Source: Agelas oroides (taxonomy: Eukaryota; Porifera; Demospongiae; Agelasida; Agelasidae). From it: DNA of 64,000 nt. Positions 23,892 through 36,640 of the stretch are shown here, piece after piece; positions within the stretch are counted from its first letter, which is position 1; each line of letters opens with the position of its first letter. The notes below the pieces were generated by a model. That model saw only the letters and a list, made by a program, of their open reading frames with translations. It was not told the DNA's origin and ran no database searches. The stretch is taken from contig OX422191.1 of NCBI GenBank assembly GCA_949130485.1, positions 1,181,441 to 1,245,440 on the forward strand. The letters run 5' to 3'. The translations under genes and the position numbers were made by a program.

Positions 23892-24758
23892 CTGCATAAT
23901 GTCAGAGAACAAGAGATGAGAGGTGGTTCAACAAACCTCTTCATTTTGTGTAAGGTATATTTGGTCTCGCAGTACCTCACTACTAAGACACAGTATCCGA
24001 CACTGTGTGTCAGCTAGTCAAGTAGAGGAGTACTCCCTGTGTTACAGTCACTGGTGAGTTTAGCGTGAATTAATATAAGCAGAGGGCGGGGTCTAACCAC
24101 ACGGGAAGTTAACTCAGTGCTCTACCGGACACTGTAGACACAGATAACTCACTTGGGGTGCTCCACTATAGTAACAGTATCATGGTATATATGATGTCAT
24201 GTCACAGAGAGGATGCAACAATTGGAATAATGCAGGAACTAGCTATGTGTACGTGTACACACATGTAATCACAATGGTAACCGGGGAACTGGTGCACTCC
24301 TAGCCCCACCCTTAAAATTACCAGTGCTCACAGTCTCAAGAAAGAGGGAGTGGTGGGGGGACAAGAATATTGTCCAGAGGAAGTAACCAGAAAATGCTGC
24401 ATCACTAAGATGGCTGTCCCTCCCTCAATCAAAAGAGCTTCATCATTGGTCAGAAAATGTAGTAGTAAGTACACGTTATGAAAGTCACGGTTGTACAGAT
24501 ATAACATGATAGTTCCCTATCTCCCAAGATTTCTGGGAATTGAAGCGCATGCGCAAACAGTTGATACCAGGCTCTTATTTTTCCCGCCCACTGAGAACCT
24601 TGGTACGAGGCTAAACTGTACCGTGCATTTCAATAGCTTCAACCAAAACCAACCATGTACTGCACTGGTACTGCTACACCAGTTGAGCGTGTACACAACC
24701 ATTGCTGCAGTACCAGTGTACACCTCTTAAGAAGTAGGACATGAAAGGCTGGACTCAC

Positions 24759-24842
24759 TTTAGTGTCTGAAGGCTCTGGTTCACTTGCAACGCTGCAGCC
24801 AATTCACGAGCACCTTCGCCTGAGATATGGTTCTGACTGAGG
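24759..24842 (-). CDS. LRR exon (LSQNHISGEG)
   Basis: 84 bp, phase 2/2. Reads LSQNHISGEGARELAAAL and ends NQSLQTL. Confidence 0.85.
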
Positions 24843-25722
24843 CTGCAGAATGTCAGAGAACAAGAGATGAGAGGTGGTTCAACAAACCTTTTCACTTTGT
24901 GTAAGGTATATTTGGTCTCGATACCTCACTACTGACACACACTATCAGACACTGTGTGTCAGCTAGTCAAGTAGAGGAGTACTCCCTGTGTCACAGTCAC
25001 TGGTGATTTCAGCGTGAATTAATATTAATATAAGCAGAGGGCAGGGTCTAACCACACGGGAAGTTAAGTCAGTGCTCCACCGGACACTGTAGACACAGAT
25101 AACTCACTTGGGGTGCTCCACTATAGTAACAGTATCATGGTATATATGATGTCAGTCACAGAGAGGATGCAACAATTAGAATAATGCAGGACCTAGCTAT
25201 GTGTACGTGTACACACATGTAATCACAATGGTAACAGGGGAACTGGTGCACTCCTAGCTTCACCCTTAAAATTACCAGTGCTCACAGTCTCAAGAAAGAG
25301 GGAGTGGTGGGGGACAAGAATATTGTCCAGAGGAAGTAACCAGACAATGCTGCATCACTAAGATGGTTGTCCCTCCCTCAATCAAAAGAGCTTCATCATT
25401 GGTCAGAAAATGTGTGGGTGGTGTAGTAGTAACTACACGTTATGAAATTCACGGTTGTACAGCTACAACGTGATAGTTCCTGATCTCCCAAGATTTTTGA
25501 GAAATTAAGTGCATGCGCAAACAGTGGATACCAGGCTCTTATTTTCCCCACCCACTGAGAACCTGGGTACGAGGATAAACTGTACTATGCATTTCAATAG
25601 CTTCAACCAAAACCAACCATGTACTGCACTGGTACTGCTACACCATTTCAGAGTGTACACAACCATTGCTGCAGTACCAGTGTACACCTCGTAAGAAGTA
25701 GGACATGAAGGGTTGGACTCAC

Positions 25723-25806
25723 TCTAGTGTCTGAAGGCTCTGGTTCACTTGCAAAGCTGCAGCCAATTCACGAGCACCTTCATCTGAGATGTGGTTCAAA
25801 CTGAGG
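25723..25806 (-). CDS. LRR exon (LSLNHISDEG)
   Basis: 84 bp, phase 2/2, acceptor TTCTGCAG|C, donor CTAGA|GTGAGT. Reads LSLNHISDEGARELAAAL and ends NQSLQTL. A clear type example of the A family. Confidence 0.85.
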
Positions 25807-26106
25807 CTGCAGAATGTCAGAGAACAAGAGATGAGAGGTGGTTCAACAAACCTTTTCATTTTGTGTGTAAAAGATGCACACACTCTAGCCTCATTCCAAG
25901 GCAGTTTTTTGTCATCTGCAGTACGGTATGACAAGTGACAGAAAGCTGGGAGGGGGTCTGTGAACGAGACTCCATGCAATTATCTTTGCAATTAAAGTGT
26001 CAAATGTATTGGGCAGTGTTTGCAAGTATCAGCACAGGCCTAGGAATGACACTACAGTCTCAGAGTACACTTTCTTATGAATAAAAACTTGAATGGCTGG
26101 ACTCAC

Positions 26107-26190
26107 TTGAGCGTCTGAAGGCTCTGATTCACTTCCAAAGCTCCAGCCAATTCATGCACACCGTCAGCTGTGATCTCATTCTTACTGAGG
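26107..26190 (-). CDS. LRR exon (LSKNEITADG)
   Basis: 84 bp, phase 2/2. Reads LSKNEITADGVHELAGAL, then EVNQSLQTL. No close sister in the window. Confidence 0.8.
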
Positions 26191-27684
26191 CTGCAGAATG
26201 TCAGAGAACAAAAGCAAGAGAGGTATGTGGTTCAAGAAATCTTCATCAACATACAACAACAGTATATCACAAAAGCTATAGTGAGTGCACAAGTTATGAA
26301 ATTTCATTCTTATTGAGACAGCAGAGCTTCAGACAACATAAAAAGGGAAGCAGTTCAAAATGTGTCCATGCATGATGTTCAAAAAGCAGTATACGAGGAA
26401 GAATCAAATACCATATTTATGACTAGGTACAACACAATGCCACTATATAGACAGCTGTTGGTTACAAATGGGAGCTCTTATTAGAGCAATGATCATGAGC
26501 CAGGAATGCACTAGTCTCACAACCAGCTACAGAAGCTCTGTCTGGTAACATTGTGTTCAATTCTTGGAAATTTCACAAAGTTATTCAAATTTGGTCAACC
26601 AAATTGTTTTGTATGTTTAAGTACTTGAGCAGTCTAACTGCTAATGTGGTGAGAGACTTGAGTTAGTGCAGGTCATATTCAAATCATTGTGAATGCGTGC
26701 AAGAAGAGCGTGCAACAATTTGCCGTAGTTATATTTAGCTGGGCACAAGACTAGGGATGCAGACAATTAATCATCCACACAAGTATATAGTACATACCAA
26801 AACACAATGCAAACATACGGTATTTTACGGTACTCTATAGAGAACTTGCTGTCGTATAAGCTTGATGCTCTTTATACCATTTCATCATCTTTCACCCCAT
26901 CTGCCGTTCTGCCAACCGTAATACCTTCTTGTAGAAAATCGATGTAGTACCGTAGAATCAGGTTATCAGGCGCGCATCATTATTTAGCACACACCGCTTA
27001 TTAGGCACATGCTGTCTCATTGACAAAATGTGTCTAGACCCTCAATAAGAAGCGCACTGCTCTAACTAAACGAAAGTTTGGAGTGGGCGAGGCGAAATAT
27101 TCCATAAGTGGACAAGTCAGAGCAAGCACGCGAAGGTAATGCGAATGAGGATCACTTTACAAATAACCAATGGGGATCACTTTTGCAAATAACAAATCAA
27201 AAGTGCGCTAGAAATGTGAAAAGGACTATTAAAACAATAAACTATATGGCACTGCTTCTCATAGAATTGGTTGAAACATTCGTCATCACCATTCGCCATC
27301 CTCGACGCGCTCATCGACTGTGAATTTCCGTTGACTCACTGCTCTCTAGCTCAAAACCTGCATCTCACTCTCAGCTTACACTCACTGGAACTCTTGTGGA
27401 AGACATAGGAAGAGCTACACTAGAGAGTTCAAGTTGTCCTTCCATTCTTAAAGAATAACTTGCGTACACGACTCCATTCATCTTTTATAGCCGCCTGACA
27501 AGCGCCTTGTAAACCGGTTCTGACCTCAATCGCCAATGATGTCATACTTTTAGAGGCATGGTCAACCTTCAACCCTTGCTATTTGGCACACTTTGATATG
27601 TAGCGCATATTATTTTTACCTAACTGCTATCCCATTAAGCGCATGTGCCTAATAACCCAATTCTACAGTATTGCATCCAAAAAT

Positions 27685-27736
27685 TGCTCTGAGACTGCTT
27701 CTGTCCCAAAATGGCCACAGAAGCAGTCTCAGAGCA
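27685..27736. other. Perfect 19-bp stem, 14-base loop hairpin
   Basis: TGCTCTGAGACTGCTTCTG pairs perfectly with CAGAAGCAGTCTCAGAGCA. Equivalent positions in block C2 (about 39404) and C3 (about 46698) carry mismatches. It may be the core of a small inverted-repeat element or a hairpin RNA. Confidence 0.7.
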
Positions 27737-27861
27737 TTTAATTTGTATAAAAATTTTCTGGGGGAGCACGCCCCCAGGCCCACCTAGTCTTGCATGTTTA
27801 TGCATGCATACGTATGCACATCCACATAACCCCCCCTTCAGAAAATCCTGGCTGGACTCAC

Positions 27862-27945
27862 TTTAGCTCCTGAAGGCTCTGGTTCCCCTGCAAAGCTGCA
27901 CTAAGTGCACAAGCTCCTTCATCTGAGATCTTTTTGTTATTGAGG
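27862..27945 (-). CDS. LRR exon (LNNKKISDEG)
   Basis: 84 bp, phase 2/2. Reads LNNKKISDEGACALSAAL, then QGNQSLQEL. Block C1 sister of 39581 and 46873. Confidence 0.78.
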
Positions 27946-29004
27946 CTGCAGAATGACCGACAACAAAAGAAGGAAGGAGTCAAGAAATGTTCATGAACCC
28001 ACTTTATGTAAAATTTATCTATACTTAGAGTATAGTTAGTGAGAATACTAAAAATTTGATTCGTCAATACCAAGTAACTAAATCTCATTGAGGCTTGAGG
28101 GAAAGCATATATGACAGACGCTTCCCCTCTAGCTATATACAGTTACTATGCAACCGATAGTATGGTATACAACAGTAACCAAGGATTATATTCATTTTAG
28201 AAAAATGGAGATTGATATCCGTGACTTTCTGTCTTGTTTGTTGTTTAAATTGCTGTGAAGTCTGTGAGATGAAGCTTCATTTAATAGTCCTTACCACTAA
28301 TAGCACCTATAGGAGTAGCAGTTTAGCTAATTCACTGGGCGGAGCAAGCGAACTATGCACCCTCACATGCATGCTACCACAGCAGCGAGCAGGCGTCAAT
28401 ATTAGTCTGTCATTTATATGCGTCTTGTTACAAATTCACAGCAGTCCAGCAACAAAAACAGGCAGCAAGTCGCCGATAAATCAACTCGAATAAAAAATGC
28501 GTCGTTGCCAACGGTCATTGTTGCTATACTCTAAATAAGTTAGACACTTCGTCCAACTGGATCTACGCATGCTCTTTAGAAACCTTCTGGCCCTTAGTAG
28601 CAACCTTGCTATGCTCAGGTTGCTACAGCCTCGAGCCCTCAGGTTTCTAAATCACGTAAATCCCTCAGACTCAGCATCTATTATTTAAACAACAGTGCAC
28701 AAGGGTGAATCATAAATCAAGCAGCATAAAATTTATTCATTGTGGTCAAACAAAATATACTTTGATACATGCGCATCAAAGTTGTTGGCCAGAAATAGCA
28801 AGCTCTTATTAGATTGTGATCACAGGGCAGGGATGTGCACAACCATCCATGCATGTATATAGCGCCAAATGTATAGGACAATGTTTGCAAGTGTCACCAT
28901 CCATATACAGGTCCTCCCTCATATTTCAGTGCACAGGCATGGGAATGACACTACAGTCTCAGCAAGCACCTCTTGAAAAGTCGGACATGAATGGCTAGAC
29001 TCAC

Positions 29005-29088
29005 TCTAGCTTCTGATGACTCTGGTTCACTTGCAACTCTCTAACCAGTGCACACACACGTTCTTCTGTGATCTCGTCTTTACTGAGG
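29005..29088 (-). CDS. LRR exon (LSKDEITEER)
   Basis: 84 bp, phase 2/2. Reads LSKDEITEERVCALVREL and ends NQSHQKL. Block C1 sister of 40714 and 47997. Confidence 0.78.
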
Positions 29089-30439
29089 CTGCAGAATGTA
29101 AGAACAAAAGAGAGAGAGGTGGTTCATGACATTTTTCACAAATGGACATTGTATTGCCTCATCCAATCTCCTATGGCACTGTAGTTCACTTGTATGGAGG
29201 AAGCACTTGAATGGTTTAACTATCTCTGTGCCAGCTTCACGCCTAATCCAAATCTACAAAGTGCTAGCATATATAATCAACTCCACGTTCTTGGATTTCC
29301 GTGCCACATGCTAGTGATTTACCAGAAGCATAGGTGAATGCATGATGTGGGTAGATTCAGTAATTGCTGGCAAATTTGCACAGCTGTGGAGAAAGCGTTG
29401 TGTCCAAGACCAAAAAATGACAGGTGCATGTGAACCTGTTAGATGTCATGATGCAAACTAGGAGAACTTGAAGCTCATACAAAAAGTAGTATCATGTGTG
29501 ACTAGCCTGTCACCCTAGAAATGCTTGGTGGTTACACGGAGTACCTCACTAAACCACAGAACTGTCAAAATGGAGGGGATGGGGCATGCACAGGAATGGG
29601 CACTTGCTTGTATATACATTTACAGTAGTATACAAGGAAAATATATACCGTCATTATTCTAAAATCTGGCTTCCGCTAGAATAGATTCACAAAAAAACTC
29701 TAAGAACCGAATTTCTTCCACTAGATCAGATTCATCGTTGCACTGGAAGCACATCTTCTAAGAAAATCACTCCACGCACGGAGGCCTCCTTACCTCAGTG
29801 TTTCAACTGCTTGCAGTACTAAGACACTTCCCCTGAAGTGTGTAAGTGCAGAGTGCAGGGGACTTCCACCCTCTGTGGTCTTTTCTTCATACTTGTTTTG
29901 ATAAGAACGCCACCTGGGTGCACTATACAATGCTTCTGCCAGTGACTTCAGGACTGTTGTTTTGATAAGAACGTTTCCTGGTGCACTAAACAGCTTCTCT
30001 CTGCCCATGACTTCGCTGTTTTTTTTTTTGTTGTTGTTGCTGTTGAGAACGCTTCATGGTACCTACTCTTTCGCTAAATTGGATTCACTCGAAAATACTA
30101 GTGCAGCAGCCTTCCGCATAATTGGATTAGCAAAAATCCCAAGAATTGAATTTCTTCCGCTCAATTGGATCTACTGTTCTATTAGAATAATGACGGTATT
30201 TAAAAAAAAAACAATGAACACAATTGATTCCTTGTTGTCAAACACGATATTCACATTCAGTCGTTGGTCACAAATGGGGAGCTCTTATTAGAGCTGTGAT
30301 CTTGAGTCAGGAATGCACACAACCATCCATGCAAATGTTTCCAAGTGTCTCCTAATATTTCAACATAGGACTGGTAATGACACTATGGTTTCATGTGTAT
30401 ATGCATTTCTTAAAAACAAGACCTGAATGGCTGACTCAC

Positions 30440-30532
30440 CTGCTTAGCTTAAGTTTCTGTAGGCTCTGGTTCACCTGGAAAACTCTTACCAGTGCACACA
30501 CACCTTCAGCTGAGATCTGGTTCCCACTGAGG
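30440..30532 (-). CDS. Chimeric LRR exon (LSGNQISAEG + VCALVRVF, 93 bp)
   Basis: 93 bp, phase 2/2. Its 5' half and upstream intron (LSGNQISAEG, CTGCAG|C) belong to the ~960-bp A family. Its 3' half and downstream intron (VCALVRVF, NQSLQKLKLS) belong to block C (compare 42140, 49407, which have TTCTTCAG|C). The breakpoint lies inside the exon, so a recombination event made a new, still in-frame LRR. Confidence 0.82.
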
Positions 30533-31812
30533 CTGCAGAATGTCAGAGAACAAGAGATGAGAGGTGGTTCAACAAACCTCTTCACTTAGTGTAAGGTATA
30601 TTTGGTCTCGTGGTACCTCACTACTGACACACAGTATCAGACACTGTGTGTCAGCTAGTCAAGTAGAGGAGTACTCCCTGTGTTACAGTCACTGGTGATT
30701 TTAGCTTGAATTAACATAAGTAGAGGGCGGGGTCTAACCACACGGAAAGTTAAGTCAGTGCTCCACTGGACACTGTAGACACAGATAACTCACTTGGGGT
30801 GCTCCACTATAGTAACAGTATCATGGTATATATGATGTCATGTCACAGAGAGGATGCAACAATTAGAATAATGCAGGACCTAGCTATGTGTACGTGTGCA
30901 CACATGTAATCACAATGGTAACAGGGGAACTTGTGCACTCCTAGCCCCACCCTTAAAATTACCAGTGCTCATAGTCTCAAGAAAGAGGGAGTGGTGGGGA
31001 GACAAGAATATTGTCCAGAGGAAGTAACCAGAAAATGCTGCATCACTAAGATGGCTGTCCCTCCCTCAATCAAAAGAGCTTCATCATTGGTCAGAAAATG
31101 TGTGGGCAGTGTAGTAGTAACTATATGTTATGAAATTCACGGTTGTACAGATACAACGTGATAGTTCCTGATCTCCCAAGATTTCTGGGAATTGAAGCGC
31201 ATGTGCAAACAGTGCATACCAGGCTCTTATTTTCCCCGCCCACTGAGAACCTTGGTACGAGGCTAAACTGTACCATGCATTTCAATAGCTTCAACCAAAA
31301 CCAACCATGTACTGCACTGGTACTGCTACACAACCATTGCTGCAGTACCAGTGTACAACTCTTAAGAAGTACTTATATAAAGTTGGGACTCGGTAAGGTG
31401 TCCAGATTTAACCTGGTGTCCTTTTTTCAGGGGTGTCCTTTAAGAGAGGTTCCACTGTACTCCCTGTGAAGTTATTAGGTCTTTGTGAATTATGCTGGGT
31501 GCATCAATTAGAGTAATGCAGGATGTACGTGGTGTATGTATGTCATAGTCTTGATGGAGACTGAGGAGGGCCTGTGCACCCCCAAACCCCACAGACCCCC
31601 ACCCCCATAGCTGTACTAGAGTGCACCACATTCAAAATGCTTCATACACTGCTATGTATAGCATGATTATTTTGCAATTAATTGTAATTTACTCATAGTT
31701 CTATACATCACTTTATGTGTATTCATAAAGTCATAGTTACGAGTGTACACAACCATTGCTGTAGTACAAGTGTACACCTCTTAAGAAGTAGGACATGAAG
31801 GGTTGGACTCAC

Positions 31813-31896
31813 TTTAGTGTCTGAAGGCTCTGGTTCACTTGCAACGCTACAGCTAATTCACGAGCACCTTCATCTGTGATCTTGTTCCCACTGAGG
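31813..31896 (-). CDS. LRR exon (LSGNKITDEG)
   Basis: 84 bp, phase 2/2. Reads LSGNKITDEGARELAVAL and ends NQSLQTL. Confidence 0.82.
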
Positions 31897-33182
31897 CTGC
31901 ATAATGTCAGAGAACAAGAGATGAGAGGTGGTTCAACAAACATCTTCACTTAGTGTAAGGTATATTTGGTCTCGTGGTACCTCACTACTGACACACAGTA
32001 TCAGACACTGTGTGTCAGCTAGTCAAGTAGAGGAGTACTCCCTGTGTCACAGTCACTGGTGATTTTAGCGTGAATTAATATAAGCAGAGGGCGGGGTCTA
32101 ACCACACGGGAAGTTAAGTCAGTGCTCCACCGTACATTGTAGACACAGATAACTCACTTGGGGTGCTCCACTATAGTAACAGTATCATGATATATATGAT
32201 GTCATGTCACAGAGAGGATGCAACAATTAGAATAATGCAGGACCTAGCTATGTGTACGTGTGCACACATGTAATCACAATGGTAACAGGGGAACTTGTGC
32301 ACTCCTAGCCCCACCCTTAAAATTACCAGTGCTCATAGTCTCAAGAAAGAGGGAGTGGTGGGGAGACAAGAATATTGTCCAGAGGAAGTAACCAGAAAAT
32401 GCTGCATCACTAAGATGGCTGTCCCTCCCTCAATCAAAAGAGCTTCATCATTAGTTAGAAAATGTGTGGGCAGTGTAGTAGTAACTATACGTTATGAAAT
32501 TCACGGTTGTACAGATACAACGTGATAGTTCCTGATCTCCCGAGATTTCTGGGAATTGAAGCGCATGTGCAAACAGTGGATACCAGGCTCTTATTTTCCC
32601 CGCCCACTGAGAACCTTGGTACGAGGCTAAACTGTACCATGCATTTCAATAGCTTCAACCAAAACCAACCATGTACTGCACTGGTACTGCTACACCAGTT
32701 ACGAGTGTACACAACCATTGCTGCAGTACCAGTATACAACTCGAAGTACTTATATAAAGTTGGGACTCGGTAAGGTGTCCAGATTTAACCTGGTGTCCTT
32801 TTTTCAGGGGCGTCCTTTAAGAGAGGTTCCACTGTACTCCCTGTGAAGTTATTAGGTCTTTGTGAATTATGCTGGGTGCATCAATTAGAGTAATGCAGGA
32901 TGTACGTGGTGTATGTATGTCATAGTCTTGATGGAGACTGAGGGGGTCTGTGCACCCCCAAACCCCACAGACCCCCACCCCCATAGCTGTACTGGAGTGC
33001 ATCACTTTCAAAATGCTTCATACACTGCTATGTATAGCATGATTATTTTGCAATTAATTTACTCATAGTTCTATACATCACTTTGTGTGTATTCATAAAG
33101 TCATAGTTACGAGTGTACACAACCATTGCTGCAGTCCCAGTTTACACCTCTTAAGAAGTAGGACATGAAGGGCTGGACTCAC

Positions 33183-33266
33183 TTTAGTGTCTGAAGGCTC
33201 TGGTTCACTTGCAAAGCTGAAGCCAATCCACGAGCACCTTCGTCTGAGATCTGGTTGTTCCAGAGG
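33183..33266 (-). CDS. LRR exon (LWNNQISDEG)
   Basis: 84 bp, phase 2/2. Reads LWNNQISDEGARGLASAL and ends NQSLQTL. Confidence 0.82.
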
Positions 33267-33586
33267 CTGCATAATGTCAGAGAACAAGAGATGAGAGGTG
33301 GTTCAACAAACCTCTTCACTTTGTGTAAGGTATATTTGGTCTCGTGGTACCTCACTACTGACACACAGTATCAGACACTGTGTGTCAGCTAGTCAAGTAG
33401 AGGAGTACTCCCTGTGTTACAGTCACTGGTGAGTTTAGCGTGAATTAATATAAGCAGAGGGCGGGGTCTAACCACACGGGAAGTTAAGTCAGTGCCCCAC
33501 CGGACACTGTAGACACAGATAACTCACTTGGGGTGCTCCACTATAGTAACAGTATCATGGTATATATATGATGTCATGTCACAGAG

Positions 33587-33898
33587 TAGTCTCATGCCCA
33601 GACCCCACCCTCTCACGAGGAAAAGGGTCTGGTGACCATTGAGCAATTTCTTGGTTGTGCCGAGTCTGCAGTCTTGATACTGAACAACCCAATGAAATAG
33701 CGCCACGTCATGCAACCATGTGCTCGATCGACCAACCGATGTATTCATAGTCTCGTGCCCAGACCCCACCCTCGCTTCTGTTGCGCTACTCAAGTCACAT
33801 GACTAATGGCATTTTGCTGACTCGGCACAACCAAGAAATCGCTCAATGGTCACCAGACCCTTTTCCTCATGAGAGGGTGGGGTCTGGGCACGAGACTA
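33587..33898. mobile_element. 312-bp palindromic element with 9-bp target duplication
   Basis: Starts TAGTCTCATGCCCAGACCCC and ends with the inverted copy. Terminal inverted repeats are about 75 bp. GTCACAGAG flanks both sides, and empty sister sites in the array carry it once (ATGTCATGTCACAGAGAGG). A 9-bp duplication suggests a Mutator-like (MULE) origin; hAT and P give 8 bp. No transposase. Confidence 0.88.
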
Positions 33899-34870
33899 GT
33901 CACAGAGAGGATGCAACAATTAGAATAATGCAGGACCTAGCTGTGTGTACGTGTGTACACATGTAATCACAATGGTAACAGGGGAACTGGTGCACCCCTA
34001 GCTTCACCCTTAAAATTACCAGTTCTCACAGTCTCAAGAAAGACGGAGTGGTAGGGGGACAAGAATATTGTCCAGAGGAAGTAACCAGACAATGCTGCAT
34101 CACTAAGATGGCTGTCCCTCCCTCAATCAAAAGAGTTTCAATATTGGTCAGAAAATGTGCGGGTGGTGTAGTAGTAAGTACATGTTATGAAAGTCACGGT
34201 TGTACAGATATAACACGATAGTTCCCTATCTCCCGAGATTTCTGAGAAATTAAGCGCATGCGCAAACAGTGGATACCAGGCTCTTATTTTCCCCGCCCAC
34301 TGAGAACCTTGGTACGAGGCTAAACTGTACCATGCATTTCAATAGCTTCAACCAAAACCAACCATGTACTGCACTGGTACTGCTACACAACCATTGCTGC
34401 AGTACCAGTGTACAACTCTTAAGAAGTACTTATATAAAGTTGGGACTCGGTAAGGTGTCCAGATTTAACCTGGTGTCCTTTTTTCAGGGGTGTCCTTTAA
34501 GAGAGGTTCCACTGTACTCCCTGTGAAGTTATTAGGTCTTTGTGAATTATGCTGGGTGCATCAATTAAGAGTAATGCAGGATGTACGTGGTGTATGTATG
34601 TCATAGTCTTGATGGGGAGTGAGGGGGGCCTGTGCACCCCCAAACCCCACAGACCCCCACCCCCATAGCTGTACTGGAGTGCATCACTTTCAAAATGCTT
34701 CATACACTGCTATGTATAGCATGATTATTTTGCAATTAATTGTAATTTACTCATAGTTCTATACATCACTTTGTGTGTATTCATAAAGTCATAGTTACGA
34801 GTGTACACAACCATTGCTGTAGTACAAGTGTACACCTCTTAAGAAGTAGGACATGAAGGGTTGGACTCAC

Positions 34871-34954
34871 TTTAGTGTCTGAAGGCTCTGGTTCACTTGC
34901 AAAGCTGAAGCCAATCCACGAGCACCTTCATCTGAGATCTTGTTCCGACTGAGG
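34871..34954 (-). CDS. LRR exon (LSRNKISDEG)
   Basis: 84 bp, phase 2/2, acceptor TATGCAG|C. Reads LSRNKISDEGARGLASAL and ends NQSLQTL. In the tandem duplication it occupies the place of 31813, from which it differs at several residues. Confidence 0.82.
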
Positions 34955-36239
34955 CTGCATAATGTCAGAGAACAAGAGATGAGAGGTGGTTCAACAAACC
35001 TCTTCACTTAGTGTAAGGTATATTTGGTCTCGTGGTACCTCACTACTGACACACAGTATCAGACACTGTGTGTCAGCTAGTCAAGTAGAGGAGTACTCCC
35101 TGTGTCACAGTCACTGGTGATTTAGCGTGAATTAATATAAGCAGAGGGCGGGGTCTAACCACACCGGAAGTTAAGTCAGTGCTCCACCGGACACTGTAGA
35201 CACAGATAACTCACTTGGGGTGTTCCACTATAGTAACAGTATCATGGTATATATGATGTCATGTCACAGAGAGGATGCAACAATTAGAGTAATGCAGGAC
35301 CTAGCTATGTGTACGTGTGCACACATGTAATCACAATGGTAACAGGGGAACTTGTGCACTCCTAGCCCCACCCTTAAAATTACCAGTGCTCATAGTCTCA
35401 AGAAAGAGGGAGTGGTGGGGAGACAAGAATATTGTCCAGAGGAAGTAACCAGAAAATGCTGCATCACTAAGATGGCTGTCCCTCCCTCAATCAAAAGAGC
35501 TTCATCATTGGTCAGAAAATGTGTGGGCAGTGTAGTAGTAACTATACGTTATGAAATTCACGGTTGTACAGATACAACGTGATAGTTCCTGATCTCCCGA
35601 GATTTCTGGGAATTGAAGCGCATGTGCAAACAGTGGATACCAGGCTCTTATTTTTCCCGCCCACTGAGAACCTTGGTACGAGGCTAAACTGTACCATGCA
35701 TTTCAATAGCTTCAACCAAAACCAACCATGTACTGCACTGGTACTGCTACACCAGTTACGAGTGTACACAACCATTGCTGCAGTACCAGTATACAACTCG
35801 AAGTACTTATATAAAGTTGGGACTCGGTAAGGTGTCCAGATTTAACCTGGTGTCCTTTTTTCAGGGGCGTCCTTTAAGAGAGGTTCCACTGTACTCCCTG
35901 TGAAGTTATTAGGTCTTTGTGAATTATGCTGGGTGCATCAATTAGAGTAATGCAGGATGTACGTGGTGTATGTATGTCATAGTCTTGATGGAGACTGAGG
36001 GGGTCTGTGCACCCCCAAACCCCACAGACCCCCACCCCCATAGCTGTACTGGAGTGCATCACTTTCAAAATGCTTCATACACTGCTATGTATAGCATGAT
36101 TATTTTGCAATTAATTTACTCATAGTTCTATACATCACTTTGTGTGTATTCATAAAGTCATAGTTACGAGTGTACACAACCATTGCTGCAGTCCCAGTTT
36201 ACACCTCTTAAGAAGTAGGACATGAAGGGCTGGACTCAC

Positions 36240-36323
36240 TTTAGTGTCTGAAGGCTCTGGTTCACTTGCAAAGCTGAAGCCAATCCACGAGCACCTTCGT
36301 CTGAGATCTGGTTGTTCCAGAGG
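36240..36323 (-). CDS. LRR exon (LWNNQISDEG)
   Basis: 84 bp, phase 2/2. Identical in its protein reading to 33183: LWNNQISDEGARGLASAL, ending NQSLQTL. Trp occupies the exposed strand position. Confidence 0.82.
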
Positions 36324-36640
36324 CTGCATAATGTCAGAGAACAAGAGATGAGAGGTGGTTCAACAAACCTCTTCACTTTGTGTAAGGTATATTTGGTCTC
36401 GATACCTCACTACTGACACACAGTATCAGACATTGTGTGTCAGCTAGTCAAGTAGAGGAGTACTCCCTGTGTTACAGTCACTGGTGATTTAGCGTGAGTT
36501 AATATAAGCAGAGGGTGGGGTCTAACCACACGGGAAGTTAAGTCAGTGCCCCACCGGACACTGTAGACACAGATAACTCACTTGGGGTGCTCCACTATAG
36601 TAACAGTATCATGGTATATATATGATGTCATGTCACAGAG

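Larger units (their letters stand above)
19777..23950. repeat. Block B copy 3
   Basis: Collinear with 14111-17700 at an offset of 5,666 bases at the left end, growing on the right where the piggyBac-like element and exon insert were added. Confidence 0.87.
26625..30520. repeat. Block C copy 1 (LRR exons 27862, 29005 and part of 30440)
   Basis: Collinear with 37765-42230 at an offset of about 11.7 kb, without the TA element found in copies 2 and 3. The homology stops inside exon 30440. Confidence 0.85.
31321..34377. repeat. 3.06-kb tandem duplication, copy 1
   Basis: Unit containing LRR exons 31813 and 33183. Both copies begin with the same distinctive small deletion (TACTGCTACACAACCATTGC), which helps place the junction. 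Confidence 0.88.

Noticed and set aside
26281-26350. Faint LRR-like match (ATTGAGACAGCAGAGCTTCAGACAACA)
   Set aside because: Only the acceptor-side fragment resembles an LRR exon, with no donor or body. Too short to call.
27685-27736. Transcription terminator
   Set aside because: Hairpin-plus-T terminators are bacterial; the context is a eukaryotic intron.
28212-28493. Plus-strand frame of about 93 codons repeated at 39867 and 47216
   Set aside because: Conserved only as far as the whole block is. The start differs between copies through small indels, and there are no splice sites or domain.
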